A stretch of DNA of 33,133 nucleotides, from NCBI GenBank assembly GCA_021780905.1, contig JAJXXW010000033.1, positions 1 through 33,133 of the forward strand. Reading direction: 5' to 3'. Source of the stretch: a bacterium (GTDB lineage: Bacteria > Verrucomicrobiota > Verrucomicrobiia > Limisphaerales > UBA11358). Below, one piece after another: positions 25,701 to 33,133 of this stretch. The notes below the pieces were generated by a model. It did not search any database and was not told the DNA's origin. It saw only the letters and a list, made by a program, of their open reading frames with translations. The stretch's first letter is position 1, and every line of letters begins with the position of its first letter. Made by a program: the position numbers and the translations under genes.

Positions 25701-26357
25701 ATCCACGTAAATCTTGCGGTAAGCAACCGTTCCATCAAACACCTCAACCACATGGTGCCAGACCCCGTCATTGACGATGTTCGCTGCTTGCATGGCGCTG
25801 TTCCCCTGCCGATACGTTCCTACCAGATCAGTTTCCGGCGGATTGTTGCGCATGGTAAAATCTACGTAGTTGTTGGTTGACGGTTGACCTGGATACGTCA
25901 GCAGACGGGCGCGCCAGCCATAGGGAGTGTTGCCACTCTTGGAAACTAAATCCCCCCCGGCAGTGCCAGTTGTTTTCATCCAAAAAGCAACCGAGAACAT
26001 GTTCGAAATACCTGCATCGAAGGTGGTCTGATAATTCCCATCCGTCACAGCCGAGTTCGTGATCAGCACCCCGACGCTGCCAGCCATTAAGTTCAGGGAC
26101 TGGCCGGTGAAGCCCGCTTCGGGCAAATCGTTAGTCCACGCCAGCAATCCCGCGTTGGCTCCGACCGCCATGCCGTCATGCGTGCCGGCCGGAGTGTAGC
26201 CGGAGGAATCGGCCAGGCTGGCCGGGCCGGAAAGCCAGTGACCGATCAAGGCGTCGGCAGCCCGGGCGGCCGGCTGCATTAAGGTGAATGCGCCCAGCGC
26301 CAGCGCGAGCCCGGCGACGAACCGAATGCGTTGAGGGTTTGTTTTTGGTATTTTCAT
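22785..26357 (-). CDS. Large secreted LamG / PATR repeat protein (1190 aa)
   Basis: An exported surface or extracellular protein. Residues 1-33 are a signal peptide ending ARA. Residues ~40-290 are a LamG/concanavalin-like jelly roll (FSVAFWMKTTG, VWHHVVEVFDG, KIYVDGVLQRY, LMLGANQNN). Then come two ~80-residue beta repeats with the core APTYTIS.YASCTPASGT and PQTYTVTAQD, like DUF5018-type modules. Residues ~560-790 hold PATR-type passenger repeats (GAGSLTKNGVGTLTVYGTNT, then YTGGT; SGTLVLNSSNSYAGSTTVQGG). Two more beta modules follow (~830-985), then a DUF642-like part (VVFNGSFETP...). No PEP-CTERM, beta-barrel or anchor was seen at the C-terminus, which ends FYRLMGQ. The modules are near-copies at DNA level, so recombination could change their number. 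Probably binds polysaccharide or a cell surface; substrate unknown. Confidence 0.75.
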   Translation of the reverse strand: MKIPKTNPQRIRFVAGLALALGAFTLMQPAARAADALIGHWLSGPASLADSSGYTPAGTHDGMAVGANAGLLAWTNDLPEAGFTGQSLNLMAGSVGVLITNSAVTDGNYQTTFDAGISNMFSVAFWMKTTGTAGGDLVSKSGNTPYGWRARLLTYPGQPSTNNYVDFTMRNNPPETDLVGTYRQGNSAMQAANIVNDGVWHHVVEVFDGTVAYRKIYVDGVLQRYATSIPYLVNYAGITNHLMLGANQNNIGGAPGSFFPGLLFDARVYNYPISSGEVQYLVTAGQTSSKDIFTFNFPGQGAATINGTNITITVPYATDITALSPTYLCSALATCSPASGTTQNFTSPQTYTVTAQDSTTQTYLVTVTVAPISSAKAMLTFGPGAVIAGTNITWTLPYGTSVAALAPTYTISPYASCTPASGTSLNFTNPQTYTVTAQDGSSQAYLATAIVLGPAFTWTNSTSGVWSAAANWTNNAGLGAIAPSTNGEADYILNFGAAGTYTAANDLNNGFLLNQLNFNGPVLTLAGNDLALTNSGSELPVISQNSSSTITISNNLALDANTTVGGSSYGAVNLYGVISGAGSLTKNGVGTLTVYGTNTYTGGTIINAGTLYSGTILNPGAFGTIANVTVQSGATLQGNRGNFSGTLTMNGGTWTEINGFGGSWTGSVILNTNSTISGPFGMGITGEVSGPGGLIHAGSGTLVLNSSNSYAGSTTVQGGQLRCNDVNALGSGALSISSNATVNLNYTGDHSITSLTIAGINMPNGNYGSATSGAADTNAAFLGTGTVTVGPHIQASIISFTFPSMAAPTINQTNLTISLTVPYGTAVTALAPTYTISAYASCTPASGTAENFTTPQTYTVVSGDLSVTNVYTVTVTISAPSSAKDILTFGPGAVITGTNINWPVSLSAALTNLAPSYTVSAFASGSPASGVAVDFTTPQLYTITAQDGSTKTYLVTATPTSGVVFNGSFETPSVGLGNFQSGPSGAGWSFNPFFSGICANGSPWFSPAAPDGVQAAFLQGSQGPLTVSQAVDFTAGTYNVTFSVVGRSGYGSCDLSVQMDGQPVYSLTSAQTSTTSWTTYTSTNFSVTAGSHTLAFVATPGTGDADAIDNVSINVIAAPTVSGITGPVAGQFTISGNAAVAGNIVVEKATSLTPPITWVPIQTNAVSPGAFSIGIPQGSDQSAFYRLMGQ

Positions 26358-26479
26358 AATTTGATGGGGTGTTGTTGCGGTTTGACTAAAATGCTGAAAT
26401 GTTCACGAACTTTTTTGTCATGATTTCTGTGATGATTAAAAAAATACCGCACCCTCACTTAAAATACTAATAAAAACTC

Positions 26480-26512
26480 GGACCCTACTTACCCTACGAA
26501 TGGGGGTAGTTT
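26480..26512 (-). promoter_or_regulatory. GTAGGG-box cluster upstream of the large secreted protein
   Basis: Read on the minus strand: CTACCCCCATTCGTAGGG then TAAGTAGGGTCC. Two GTAGGG boxes lie 9 bp apart with an inverted CTACCC box. The site lies about 125 bp before the ATG at 26357 in an A/T-rich intergenic region, and could be a regulator-binding site. No confident -35/-10 was assigned. Confidence 0.3.
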
Positions 26513-26576
26513 AGGCCGTGTCAGGTTGGGGCGTAGTTTGGAAACTGCGGGGCGGGCCGGCGGCGCCGCCGGGCGG

Positions 26577-28121
26577 TTAACCAGGCAGCCGAACGGTAAA
26601 AGTTGTGCCGACGTTCGCCTTGCTGGCAACCTCAATCGTCCCGCCGTGCGCCGCGATGATGGCCTGGCAGATGGCAAGGCCCAGACCGGCGTTCCCCGCG
26701 CCGGTGCGCGAGGCGTCGGCGCGATAGAACCGCTCAAACACGCGCGGCAAATCGTCCGGCGCAATCCCCTGCCCCGTGTCGGCAATCGCCAGCACCGCGA
26801 GACCGTCGTGCGCGGCCAGCGTCACGCGCGCCTCGCCGCCGGGATGGTTGTATTGGATCGCGTTCGTCAGCAGATTGGTGACGACCTGCGCCAGCCTTCC
26901 GGCATCGCCGGTGATTGCCAACGCCGGCAGGTCGGCGATGATTTTCACGCCGCGCTCCGCAGCCAGCGGCTGCACCAGCTCAAGGCTGTCGGCTATCGTT
27001 TGGGATAAATCCACGCGCTGCCGCTTCAAGATTTCCTGTCCGGCGTCAAACCGCGCGAGTTCCAACAGCGATTCGATGAGCCGGCGCATACGCTGCGCCG
27101 CGCGCTGGCAGGCTTCGATGGTCTGCCGGTAACTGTTCGCATCGCGCTCGCGGTTCAGCGCGGTCTGCGTCTGCGTGAGGATGACGGAAACCGGCGTGCG
27201 CAGTTCGTGCGCGGCGTCGGCGGCGAATTGCTTTTGCTGGGCGAAGGCTGTTTCCAGCCGCGCGAAGGTGGAATTCAAAACGGCGGCGAGCTGGCCCAGT
27301 TCGCTTTCCGCCTCGGCGACGTTGATGCGTTGCGACAAATCGCCGGCGGAGATTTTCACCGCCGTGGCGCTGATTTCATTGATGGGTTTGATGGCGCGCG
27401 AAACGAGCCAGCCACCGCCGGCAATTCCCACGAGTAAAACCAGGCCGCCCACGGCGAATAGATTTACGGCGGTGCGATGAAGCTCCTTCAGTTCCGGCAA
27501 AATGGAGCAGCCGACCCAGATCATTTCCCCCGAGGGCAGCCGGTCGCCAGCCTCGCGATAGTTGTCAAAATCAACCGAGTGGGACGGGTGGTAGGCATTC
27601 CCCGCCAGATTATCCACCCGGTTGATTTGGCCGGCGTAATACCTGCCCGTCGCTTCCGCAGTGACCACCCCGTCGGGTTGGTTGGTCGAACGGGCTATCT
27701 CTTTGTTTTCGCGGGAGGTTATTATGAAATAAAAACCATGCGGATCGCTGGCGTCAAAAAAATGCGCGTCCTGCTCCGGCAGATGAAATTCCGCCACGGG
27801 GCGGTTTCGGCGCCACATCGGCGGCCCGCCGTCGGGAAACTGTCCCGGGGGTGAGCCGTCAAAAAGCTCCCCGTTAAAATCCGGCCGGCGCGGCGGGGGC
27901 TGGTCGGCGGGCAGGCGATTTTGATTTTCGTCACGACGCGGCGGACTATGCAGTGCATTGGCCAACACTCTAATTCGCCGATGCAATTCGCCGTCAACCT
28001 GGCGAAACTGACGATTGCGCTCCAGTTGATACGCGGTGATGCCGAAGCCGGCCAGCACGACGACGAGAATCAGCCCATACCAGAGCTGCAAACGCCACTT
28101 GATGGATTTGAAGATTTTCAC
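26577..28121 (-). CDS. Membrane sensor histidine kinase
   Basis: Sensor of a two-component system in the inner membrane. With the GTG at 28121 it has 514 residues. Segment 1 spans the membrane at about 14-32 ([20 protein letters not shown]); a ~185-residue periplasmic part rich in Pro, Arg and several His follows; segment 2 is at about 219-241; then HAMP, the H-box with H305 ([14 protein letters not shown]), N-box ([10 protein letters not shown]), G1 (ADTGQGI) and G2 ([10 protein letters not shown]). All catalytic boxes are intact. I prefer GTG 28121 because GTGA overlaps the regulator's stop; a TTG at 28130 is possible. HAMP-containing kinases paired with OmpR-type regulators often sense metals or envelope stress; the signal is not shown by the sequence. 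Confidence 0.88.
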   Translation of the reverse strand: MKIFKSIKWRLQLWYGLILVVVLAGFGITAYQLERNRQFRQVDGELHRRIRVLANALHSPPRRDENQNRLPADQPPPRRPDFNGELFDGSPPGQFPDGGPPMWRRNRPVAEFHLPEQDAHFFDASDPHGFYFIITSRENKEIARSTNQPDGVVTAEATGRYYAGQINRVDNLAGNAYHPSHSVDFDNYREAGDRLPSGEMIWVGCSILPELKELHRTAVNLFAVGGLVLLVGIAGGGWLVSRAIKPINEISATAVKISAGDLSQRINVAEAESELGQLAAVLNSTFARLETAFAQQKQFAADAAHELRTPVSVILTQTQTALNRERDANSYRQTIEACQRAAQRMRRLIESLLELARFDAGQEILKRQRVDLSQTIADSLELVQPLAAERGVKIIADLPALAITGDAGRLAQVVTNLLTNAIQYNHPGGEARVTLAAHDGLAVLAIADTGQGIAPDDLPRVFERFYRADASRTGAGNAGLGLAICQAIIAAHGGTIEVASKANVGTTFTVRLPG

Positions 28122-28768
28122 TCGATGCAATAGCCGTGGCCGCGCCGGGTGGCGATGAATTCGGCGCCCAGTTTTTTGCGGACGTTCGACACGTGGACAT
28201 CCAGCAGATTGGAGAGCGAACTTTCATTTTCGTCAAAAAGATGGTCGTAAAGCTGGGTGCGAGTGACGACTTCGCCACGATGCAGGGCAAGAAATTCCAC
28301 AAGGGAATATTCGCGCGCGGTGATCTCCACCGGCTTGTCCTTGAGGAAAATCTTCCGGGCGGCGGTGTCCACCTTCACCGGTCCGATTTCAATGAGATTG
28401 GTGCTCTTGTTCGCGGAGCGGCGGATGATGGCGCGCAGGCGGGCGAAAACCTCTTCGAGATCAAAAGGCTTGATCACGTAATCGTCCGCGCCAGAGTCGA
28501 GACCTTTCACGCGCTCGCGGGTCTGGTCGCGCGCGGTGAGCATGAGCACCGGCGTCTTTTTGGTTTTGCGTAGGCGCTTGAGAATTTCCCAGCCGTCCAG
28601 CCCCGGCAACATTATGTCGAGCACGATGGCGTCGTAATCCGTGCCCTCGGCGTTAAATAACCCGTCATCGCCGTTGTTAGCGGTGTCCACGGCGTAACCT
28701 TCCTCACGCAACGCCTGGGCCAGACTCGCGAGCAGGTCGGGTTCGTCTTCCACAATCAGAATTCTCAT
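28118..28768 (-). CDS. OmpR-family response regulator
   Basis: A 216-residue DNA-binding regulator. The receiver domain (1-115) has E7-D8, phosphoacceptor D51 ([11 protein letters not shown]), T78 (MLTARD) and K100 (YVIKPFD). The C-terminal winged helix (~125-216) has [20 protein letters not shown], then [16 protein letters not shown] and the wing [12 protein letters not shown]. It starts at the ATG at 28768, where receiver homology begins; the open frame before it reads intergenic DNA. The stop overlaps the kinase start. It is divergent from the YHYH gene with 166 bp between, so a shared regulatory region is likely. Confidence 0.92.
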   Translation of the reverse strand: MRILIVEDEPDLLASLAQALREEGYAVDTANNGDDGLFNAEGTDYDAIVLDIMLPGLDGWEILKRLRKTKKTPVLMLTARDQTRERVKGLDSGADDYVIKPFDLEEVFARLRAIIRRSANKSTNLIEIGPVKVDTAARKIFLKDKPVEITAREYSLVEFLALHRGEVVTRTQLYDHLFDENESSLSNLLDVHVSNVRKKLGAEFIATRRGHGYCIE

Positions 28769-28934
28769 AGCGTGCGCAACAGGGATAACACAGCTTCGCA
28801 CGTCCGTCACTCTCGCAGGCGCAACCTTAAGCCGGGATGAAGAAATACCATGCGCGGAGCACCTTTCGGCTGAGGCGCAGGACCTATTGGTCGGCTTCAC
28901 GTTTGCTTAAGGTAGATTGAGTTAGCGTGGCGGC
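28769..28934. promoter_or_regulatory. Divergent region between regulator and YHYH gene
   Basis: 166 bp must hold both promoters. A CCTTAAG (28825-28831) and its reverse complement CTTAAGG (28906-28912) face each other and may be regulator sites. TTGCTTAAGGTAGATT near 28903 contains a possible TAGATT -10, but its -35 partner is unclear. OmpR-type regulators often bind their own divergent promoter; this is inference. Confidence 0.3.
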
Positions 28935-30704
28935 ATGAAAATTCAATTTCGGCCAATCACAAACCTGAAGCTGTTCGGCTGCTCTGCGCCCCTCGCAGGT
29001 ATGTTGCTTGCCAGCGCCGCCGCCCACGCCGACCTGTTCACCAATTGCTGGTTCACCGCTGACGCCGGCCAATACGCGCGCATTTACACCAACACGGCGA
29101 TGCAGACCGCCGGCACGCCCATCACCACGTGGAGCAACGGTTCGCAGACGCAATCGGCTCCGGCCTATTGTGGCGTCCAGGATGTGTATTCCTCCACCGA
29201 CTGGGTGTATGTGCGCAGCACCGGGCTGGCGAGCTATAACATGGGTCCGTGGTTTTTGAACGTGGCGCACACGATGACGTTTCCCAATCTGCCGGTGAAC
29301 CAGAAAAACCTTTACCGCCTTCCGCGCACGAATAGCGTGCCGGCGACCAAATCCATCACCGGCGGCGGCCAGATCGGCATCTTCGTGGATGGCGTGGCCA
29401 TGTTCAACAGTTGGGACGCATATTACTGGAACGGCACGGCGGATGTCAGCGGCGGCGGCACGGGCTATTGGAACCGTGACGCCTACGTGAACGAGGGCGC
29501 CACGTTTGACGCGGGCAACGCGCACCAGCAGAACACCGGCACCTATCATTACCACGCCAATCCCATCGCGCTGCGGTATCTACTCGGCGATCACGTGGAT
29601 TTTAATCCGGCTACCCACACTTATGCCGAAGACACCAACCCGCCGACACAGCATTCACCGATTCTCGGCTGGGTGGCGGACGGATTTCCAGTTTACGGGC
29701 CTTACGGCTATTCCAACCCGACCAATCCCGCCAGCGGCATCCGGCGGATGGTTTCGGGTTACGTCATCCGCGACGGCAATTACGGCACGAGCAATCTCAC
29801 GGCGAACGGACGCACGACGATTCCCCAGTGGGCGGCGCGGCTGTTTAATGTCGCTTCGAACATCATCGCCGGGCCCACGGTAAGCGCCAGTTATCCGCTG
29901 GGGCGTTACATGGAGGACAACGATTATCTCGGCGATCATGGCTACACGCAGGGCGTGGATTTTGATCTGGACGAATACAACGGCCGCTGGTGCGTCACGC
30001 CGGAATTTCCCAGCGGCACCTACGCCTACTTTGTCGCGATTGCCTCCAACGGCACGCCGGTTTTTCCCTACAACATCGGGCGCGGCTATTACGGCAGCCC
30101 GGTCGGCGGCCAAGTCGGCAGCATCACGGAAACGGTTGCGACCAATTTCCTTGGCGGGCCGGACGCGACGCCGGCTTTGAACGCGCCGGCGGTGAACAAT
30201 GGCGCGGTGACTTTAAGCTGGAGTGCCACCGAGGGCGGCACCTACCTCGTGGAATCCACGACCAACTTCGCCAACTGGATCACCAACGCCCCGAGCGTGG
30301 CCGCCGTGTTGACTGGCGCGAGTTATACGAACAATCCCACGGACAACTACCGCTTCTATCGCGTCGGACGGACGGCGCTGGCCAGTTACGATCCGGTGAG
30401 CATCACGACCGGCGGAACTTATCCGGTGCCCGGCGGCAGCGTGAGCCGGGGTAACGGCACGAACATCACCTTGAACATCACACTGCCCGGCACGCCACCG
30501 GCACCGCCGGCGAACGCGCGCATCACCAGCGTCACCCTCGGTTCGCTCACCGCCACAAGCGCGTCCTACCCGACGCAGGGCACCGTGCTGGCAAATTTCA
30601 CGATTCCCGCCAAAGCCACGACCGGCGCGCAAAATGTGGTGGTGACATTCACCTCCGGTCCCCCGCCCTACACGTTCACCGGCGGATTTACGATCAACCC
30701 CTGA
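28935..30704 (+). CDS. Secreted YHYH-domain protein
   Basis: A 589-residue exported protein. The N-terminus (about 1-32, GMLLASAAAHA) is a signal peptide. The YHYH motif is at 204-207 in GTYHYHANP, followed by HSPILGWVADGFPVYGPYGY and a GRYMEDNDYLGDHGY segment, which together define the YHYH domain (about 140-390). The histidines and nearby acidic residues suggest a metal site, but no activity is established. From about 410 there is a beta domain of the type ALTLSW..T..G.TYLVESTTNFANW, common in this phylum, and a C-terminal Ig-like domain. It lies 28 bp before the copper/haem fusion gene on the same strand, so the two are likely one operon. Confidence 0.82.
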   Translation: MKIQFRPITNLKLFGCSAPLAGMLLASAAAHADLFTNCWFTADAGQYARIYTNTAMQTAGTPITTWSNGSQTQSAPAYCGVQDVYSSTDWVYVRSTGLASYNMGPWFLNVAHTMTFPNLPVNQKNLYRLPRTNSVPATKSITGGGQIGIFVDGVAMFNSWDAYYWNGTADVSGGGTGYWNRDAYVNEGATFDAGNAHQQNTGTYHYHANPIALRYLLGDHVDFNPATHTYAEDTNPPTQHSPILGWVADGFPVYGPYGYSNPTNPASGIRRMVSGYVIRDGNYGTSNLTANGRTTIPQWAARLFNVASNIIAGPTVSASYPLGRYMEDNDYLGDHGYTQGVDFDLDEYNGRWCVTPEFPSGTYAYFVAIASNGTPVFPYNIGRGYYGSPVGGQVGSITETVATNFLGGPDATPALNAPAVNNGAVTLSWSATEGGTYLVESTTNFANWITNAPSVAAVLTGASYTNNPTDNYRFYRVGRTALASYDPVSITTGGTYPVPGGSVSRGNGTNITLNITLPGTPPAPPANARITSVTLGSLTATSASYPTQGTVLANFTIPAKATTGAQNVVVTFTSGPPPYTFTGGFTINP

Positions 30705-30732
30705 ACCACGCCACGGAAACCCTCGGGGCAAT

Positions 30733-32631
30733 ATGAGCAGCTTGCGAAAAACCGTCTTGCTCCTCGGTCTTTTCACCGGGCAGATGAACGCGGTGGCCGC
30801 CTCGTTGCAAATCCAAATTACCCCACAGGTCGCCGGCGAAAACGTCCAACCGGCGTCGTTCCGTTATCACACCTCGGCGGGCGAGACTTTTTCCATCACG
30901 CGCGTCAGTTATTTTGTCAGTGACATCGCGCTGCAACGCGCCGACGGTTCATGGCTGGAACTGTCCAATCAAGTCGCCTGGCTCGATCTGGGGCGGAACC
31001 GCGATTCGTTCTGGTTGGATCACCTGCCGCCGGGCGAATATCAGACCGTGCGCTTCGCCGTCGGTTTAAGCCCCCGGCTGAATCACGAGAGCCTCACGAA
31101 TTTTCCCGCCGGCGCGGCGCTGAACCCGGACGTGAACGGACTCTATTGGGGCTGGCAGGGCGGCTACATTTTTCTGGCGCTCGAAGGTCTGTGGCGCAAT
31201 GCCGCCGGCGAGCTTGACGGGTGGGCTTATCACTTCGCGCGCGACAAAAATCTCACGTCGGTTTCGCTGGCCGCCAATCTCAACCTCCCCAATCAAACCA
31301 AACTCGAACTCGCTTTCGACCTTGGCACACTGCTGAACGCGCCGCGTCCGCTGTCATTTGCGAAGGATGGTTCTTCCACCCACTCGCGCGACGGCGACCC
31401 AGTGGCGGCCGCGTTAAAGGAAAATCTGCCCGGTGCCTTTCGCGTCCGCCGCATCCGTGAGCTGACCGACGCACAAATCGCCAGCGCCCGCCCCATGCCG
31501 CTATATCTGCCGGCGAAGTTCACGCCGTATCCATTCCAGATGAGCGCCACGTTTCCGCTGCCGGATTTGCCGCATGACAATCCGCTGACCGTCGAGCGGG
31601 TGGCGCTGGGCTGCGCGCTTTTTTTCGAACAGCGACTTTCAATCAACAACGGCCAGTCCTGTGCCGATTGCCATTCGCCGGCCAAGGCGTTCACGGACGG
31701 CCGCACCGTGGCGCGCGGCGCAGAAGGCCATTTCGGCCCGCGCAACACGATGCCGCTGTTCAATCTCGCGTGGAAAAGTTCGTTCTTTTGGGACGGCCGC
31801 GCCGCCAGCCTCCGCGAACAGGTCTTGCAACCGATTACCAACGCGATCGAAATGCACGAGTCGCTGACGAACGTGGTGGCAAAGCTGGGTGGAACCGGCC
31901 TCCGGTCTGTCGTTTCCGGCGTCCCGCCAGAAATCGTCGGGGCGCACTCGCCACAAAGTATGCCTCACGAACCTGTCCAACGATCCGTCACGCCGCCGTC
32001 GGGCGCGACGCCCGACGGGACAGGCGGGACGCCGGTTCCACCCGATCCAGCCAACTATCCCGCGCTCTTCACTGCGGCTTTTGGCTCGCCGGAAATCACG
32101 CCGGAGAAAATCGCGCTGGCCTTGGAAAATTATCTGCTCACGCTGACAGCGTTCGATGCCAAATTCGACCGCGTGCTGCACGGCGAGGAAAAATTCACGC
32201 CTGCCGAACAGCGGGGCTTTGAATTGTTCAACACCGAATACGATCCGCGCCGGGGAATGTATGGTGCAGATTGCTTCCATTGCCACGGCGGGCCGCTGTT
32301 CCAAAGCCAAACCTTTGCCAACAACGGCCTGGATTCGGAATTCGCCGACGCCGGCCGGGCCAAGATCACCAGCAAAGATTACGACCGGGGCAAGTTTGCC
32401 GTGCCGTCGCTGCGCAACGTCGCACTGACCGCGCCGTATATGCACGACGGGCGGTTTCAGACTTTGGAAGCAGTGGTCGAGCATTACGCAAACGGCGTGA
32501 AACGCAGCGCGACGCTCGACCCGAATCTCGCCAAGCATCCCGACGGCGGCGTGCCGTTGAGCGCGGCAGACCAGCGGGCCTTGGTGGCATTCTTAAAAAC
32601 ATTGACCGACGACCATTTTATCCGCCCCTAG
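30733..32631 (+). CDS. MbnP-like copper-binding domain fused to diheme MauG/MbnH-type peroxidase
   Basis: A 632-residue periplasmic protein. After a signal peptide (1-23) comes a MbnP-like domain (~25-240) with VNGLYWGWQGGYIFLALEG and SSTHSRDGDPVAAALKENLP, typical of copper-binding MbnP. From ~265 on it is a diheme cytochrome c peroxidase/MauG domain: CADCH at 310-314, a WDGRAASLREQ segment, CFHCH at 514-518 and PSLRNVALTAPYMHDGRFQT near the end. In methanotrophs MbnP and the diheme MbnH are separate partners, MbnH oxidising a tryptophan of MbnP; here they are one chain. Residues ~386-436 (Pro/Gly/Ser-rich) are encoded by an inserted palindromic repeat. Likely role: copper binding or acquisition with a haem-driven modification of the domain itself. 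Confidence 0.85.
   Translation: MSSLRKTVLLLGLFTGQMNAVAASLQIQITPQVAGENVQPASFRYHTSAGETFSITRVSYFVSDIALQRADGSWLELSNQVAWLDLGRNRDSFWLDHLPPGEYQTVRFAVGLSPRLNHESLTNFPAGAALNPDVNGLYWGWQGGYIFLALEGLWRNAAGELDGWAYHFARDKNLTSVSLAANLNLPNQTKLELAFDLGTLLNAPRPLSFAKDGSSTHSRDGDPVAAALKENLPGAFRVRRIRELTDAQIASARPMPLYLPAKFTPYPFQMSATFPLPDLPHDNPLTVERVALGCALFFEQRLSINNGQSCADCHSPAKAFTDGRTVARGAEGHFGPRNTMPLFNLAWKSSFFWDGRAASLREQVLQPITNAIEMHESLTNVVAKLGGTGLRSVVSGVPPEIVGAHSPQSMPHEPVQRSVTPPSGATPDGTGGTPVPPDPANYPALFTAAFGSPEITPEKIALALENYLLTLTAFDAKFDRVLHGEEKFTPAEQRGFELFNTEYDPRRGMYGADCFHCHGGPLFQSQTFANNGLDSEFADAGRAKITSKDYDRGKFAVPSLRNVALTAPYMHDGRFQTLEAVVEHYANGVKRSATLDPNLAKHPDGGVPLSAADQRALVAFLKTLTDDHFIRP
31887..32043. repeat. 157-bp palindromic repeat inserted in frame in the peroxidase domain
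   Basis: Ends are a perfect 13-bp inverted repeat: GGGTGGAACCGGC (31887-31899) and GCCGGTTCCACCC (32031-32043). A second nested pair is GGCGTCCCGCC (31918-31928) and GGCGGGACGCC (32023-32033), and a hairpin GTCGGGCG/CGCCCGAC lies at 31999-32017. The repeat adds about 51 codons without a stop or frame change. The encoded peptide is rich in Pro, Gly, Ser and Thr, unlike the host protein. Confidence 0.75.
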
Positions 32632-33010
32632 CGCGGAGAGCGCTTGCCTTCCCGGCCCGCGACCTGGATTTAAAAAGCGTCGGAGCCGACGCTATCCTGC
32701 CATGCGCGGTTCGCACCCGAGCAAATCAAACCCGACACTCAGCCGGGCGCCAAACCGGACGATAACGCCGCAGGGGCGACGTCTCCGCTTCTCGAATACC
32801 CTGATCGGCCGGCGAAGCCCTTCACGCCACCGGTTTGCCGGCGATAGCGCACCTAAAACGGGCGCGTATGCTGTTCGGATTTTCGACGCGATTGGGGATT
32901 TTATCAGGAAAATCCGGGAGAATTCCTCCCGCCAACTGGCAGCCGCACGTTGTCATGAAAAAAGCATTTGCATCGTGTCTTCGCTTTTGCCGCCGTCGGC
33001 ATCCGGCTAA
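32632..33010. other. Gene-poor stretch up to the right IS
   Basis: No convincing gene except a possible truncated start at 32955. A hairpin GCGTCGG/CCGACGC (32677-32692) follows the peroxidase gene by 45 bp but lacks a T-run on the plus strand, so its value as a terminator is uncertain. Confidence 0.45.
32955..33010 (+). pseudogene. Possible gene start cut off by the right IS
   Basis: ATG at 32955 opens MKKAFASCLRFCRRRHPA and then runs into the IS at 33011. Lys-Lys-Ala-Phe-Ala is a plausible signal-peptide start, though a neighbouring frame gives a more hydrophobic FAFAAVGIRL. Too short to identify; could be chance. Confidence 0.2.
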
Positions 33011-33133
33011 CAGGCCGTTGAAAAACGGGTGATTTTTCAGCGCCACGATTTTTCATGGGTGATTTTTTCAAAATTCAGTGTGCGAACCGTGGTAACGGCT
33101 GCCCCAACCGCAGCCACAAGTTGGCGGTTGGCC
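33011..33133 (-). mobile_element. 3' end of an insertion sequence (right copy, inverted)
   Basis: Starts CAGGCCGTTGAAAAACGGGT and is the reverse complement of 191-313 with four mismatches in 123 bp. The transposase would lie outside the window, on the minus strand. Immediately before it is CTAA; four-base target sites of this kind are used by IS5-type elements, but the left copy is flanked by CTAT, so the two are probably separate insertions. Confidence 0.8.

Noticed and set aside
26546..26576. Terminator after the sensor kinase gene
   Set aside because: There is a perfect CCGGCGGCGCCGCCGG palindrome but no T-run on the minus strand, so it is not called.

Overview
The window looks like a high-GC piece of a Verrucomicrobiota genome (subdivision 3 / Pedosphaera-like by feel; this is inference). 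The pointers are a PEP-CTERM protein, a 1190-residue secreted protein with LamG and PATR-type repeats, a YHYH protein, a MbnP/MauG-type copper and haem protein, and many small palindromic dispersed repeats. Both ends are inverted copies of the 3' end of one insertion sequence (1-313 and 33011-33133), so the window is either an IS-bounded segment or a contig that broke at a repeat.

Left accessory region (1-8045). The IS has cut the 5' end off a type I restriction specificity gene (hsdS). A DUF3800 protein follows on the minus strand. Then come a three-gene plus-strand cluster of small accessory proteins (the last DUF6573-like), a PEP-CTERM gene framed by a 12-bp inverted repeat, and about 1.4 kb of gene-free DNA packed with hairpins, including a 105-nt nested palindrome. 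A PD-(D/E)xK nuclease-like gene comes next, then a terminase large-subunit remnant without a P-loop and an XRE regulator.

Centre (8279-19297). A complete type I-E CRISPR-Cas locus is on the plus strand: cas3, cas8e, cse2, cas6e, cas7e, cas5e, cas1, cas2, a 48-bp leader, and an array of 43 intact identical 29-bp repeats plus one truncated repeat, with 43 spacers. cas6e lies between cse2 and cas7, unlike the E. coli order. Two spacer sequences occur twice. The last repeat is cut after 19 nt, and three bases further on is the stop codon of a minus-strand Y-family polymerase.

Right edge of the island (19301-22363). The polymerase is followed by a tyrosine integrase and, beside it, a 28-nt tRNA-Ser 3' end with no 5' part. 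The orientation fits the distal att site of an island that extends leftwards, so the CRISPR-Cas locus, the polymerase and the prophage remnant may all be island cargo. A recombinase C-terminal remnant reads through the att site on the minus strand, and a 101-bp MITE with TA flanks cuts it.

Right chromosomal region (22665-33010). A large secreted repeat protein with its own terminator is followed by an OmpR-type regulator/sensor kinase pair. Divergent from the pair are a YHYH protein and a fusion of a MbnP-like copper-binding domain to a diheme MauG/MbnH-type peroxidase. The peroxidase domain carries a 157-bp palindromic repeat inserted in frame. The two-component pair may control the copper/haem genes, but this is inferred from position only.
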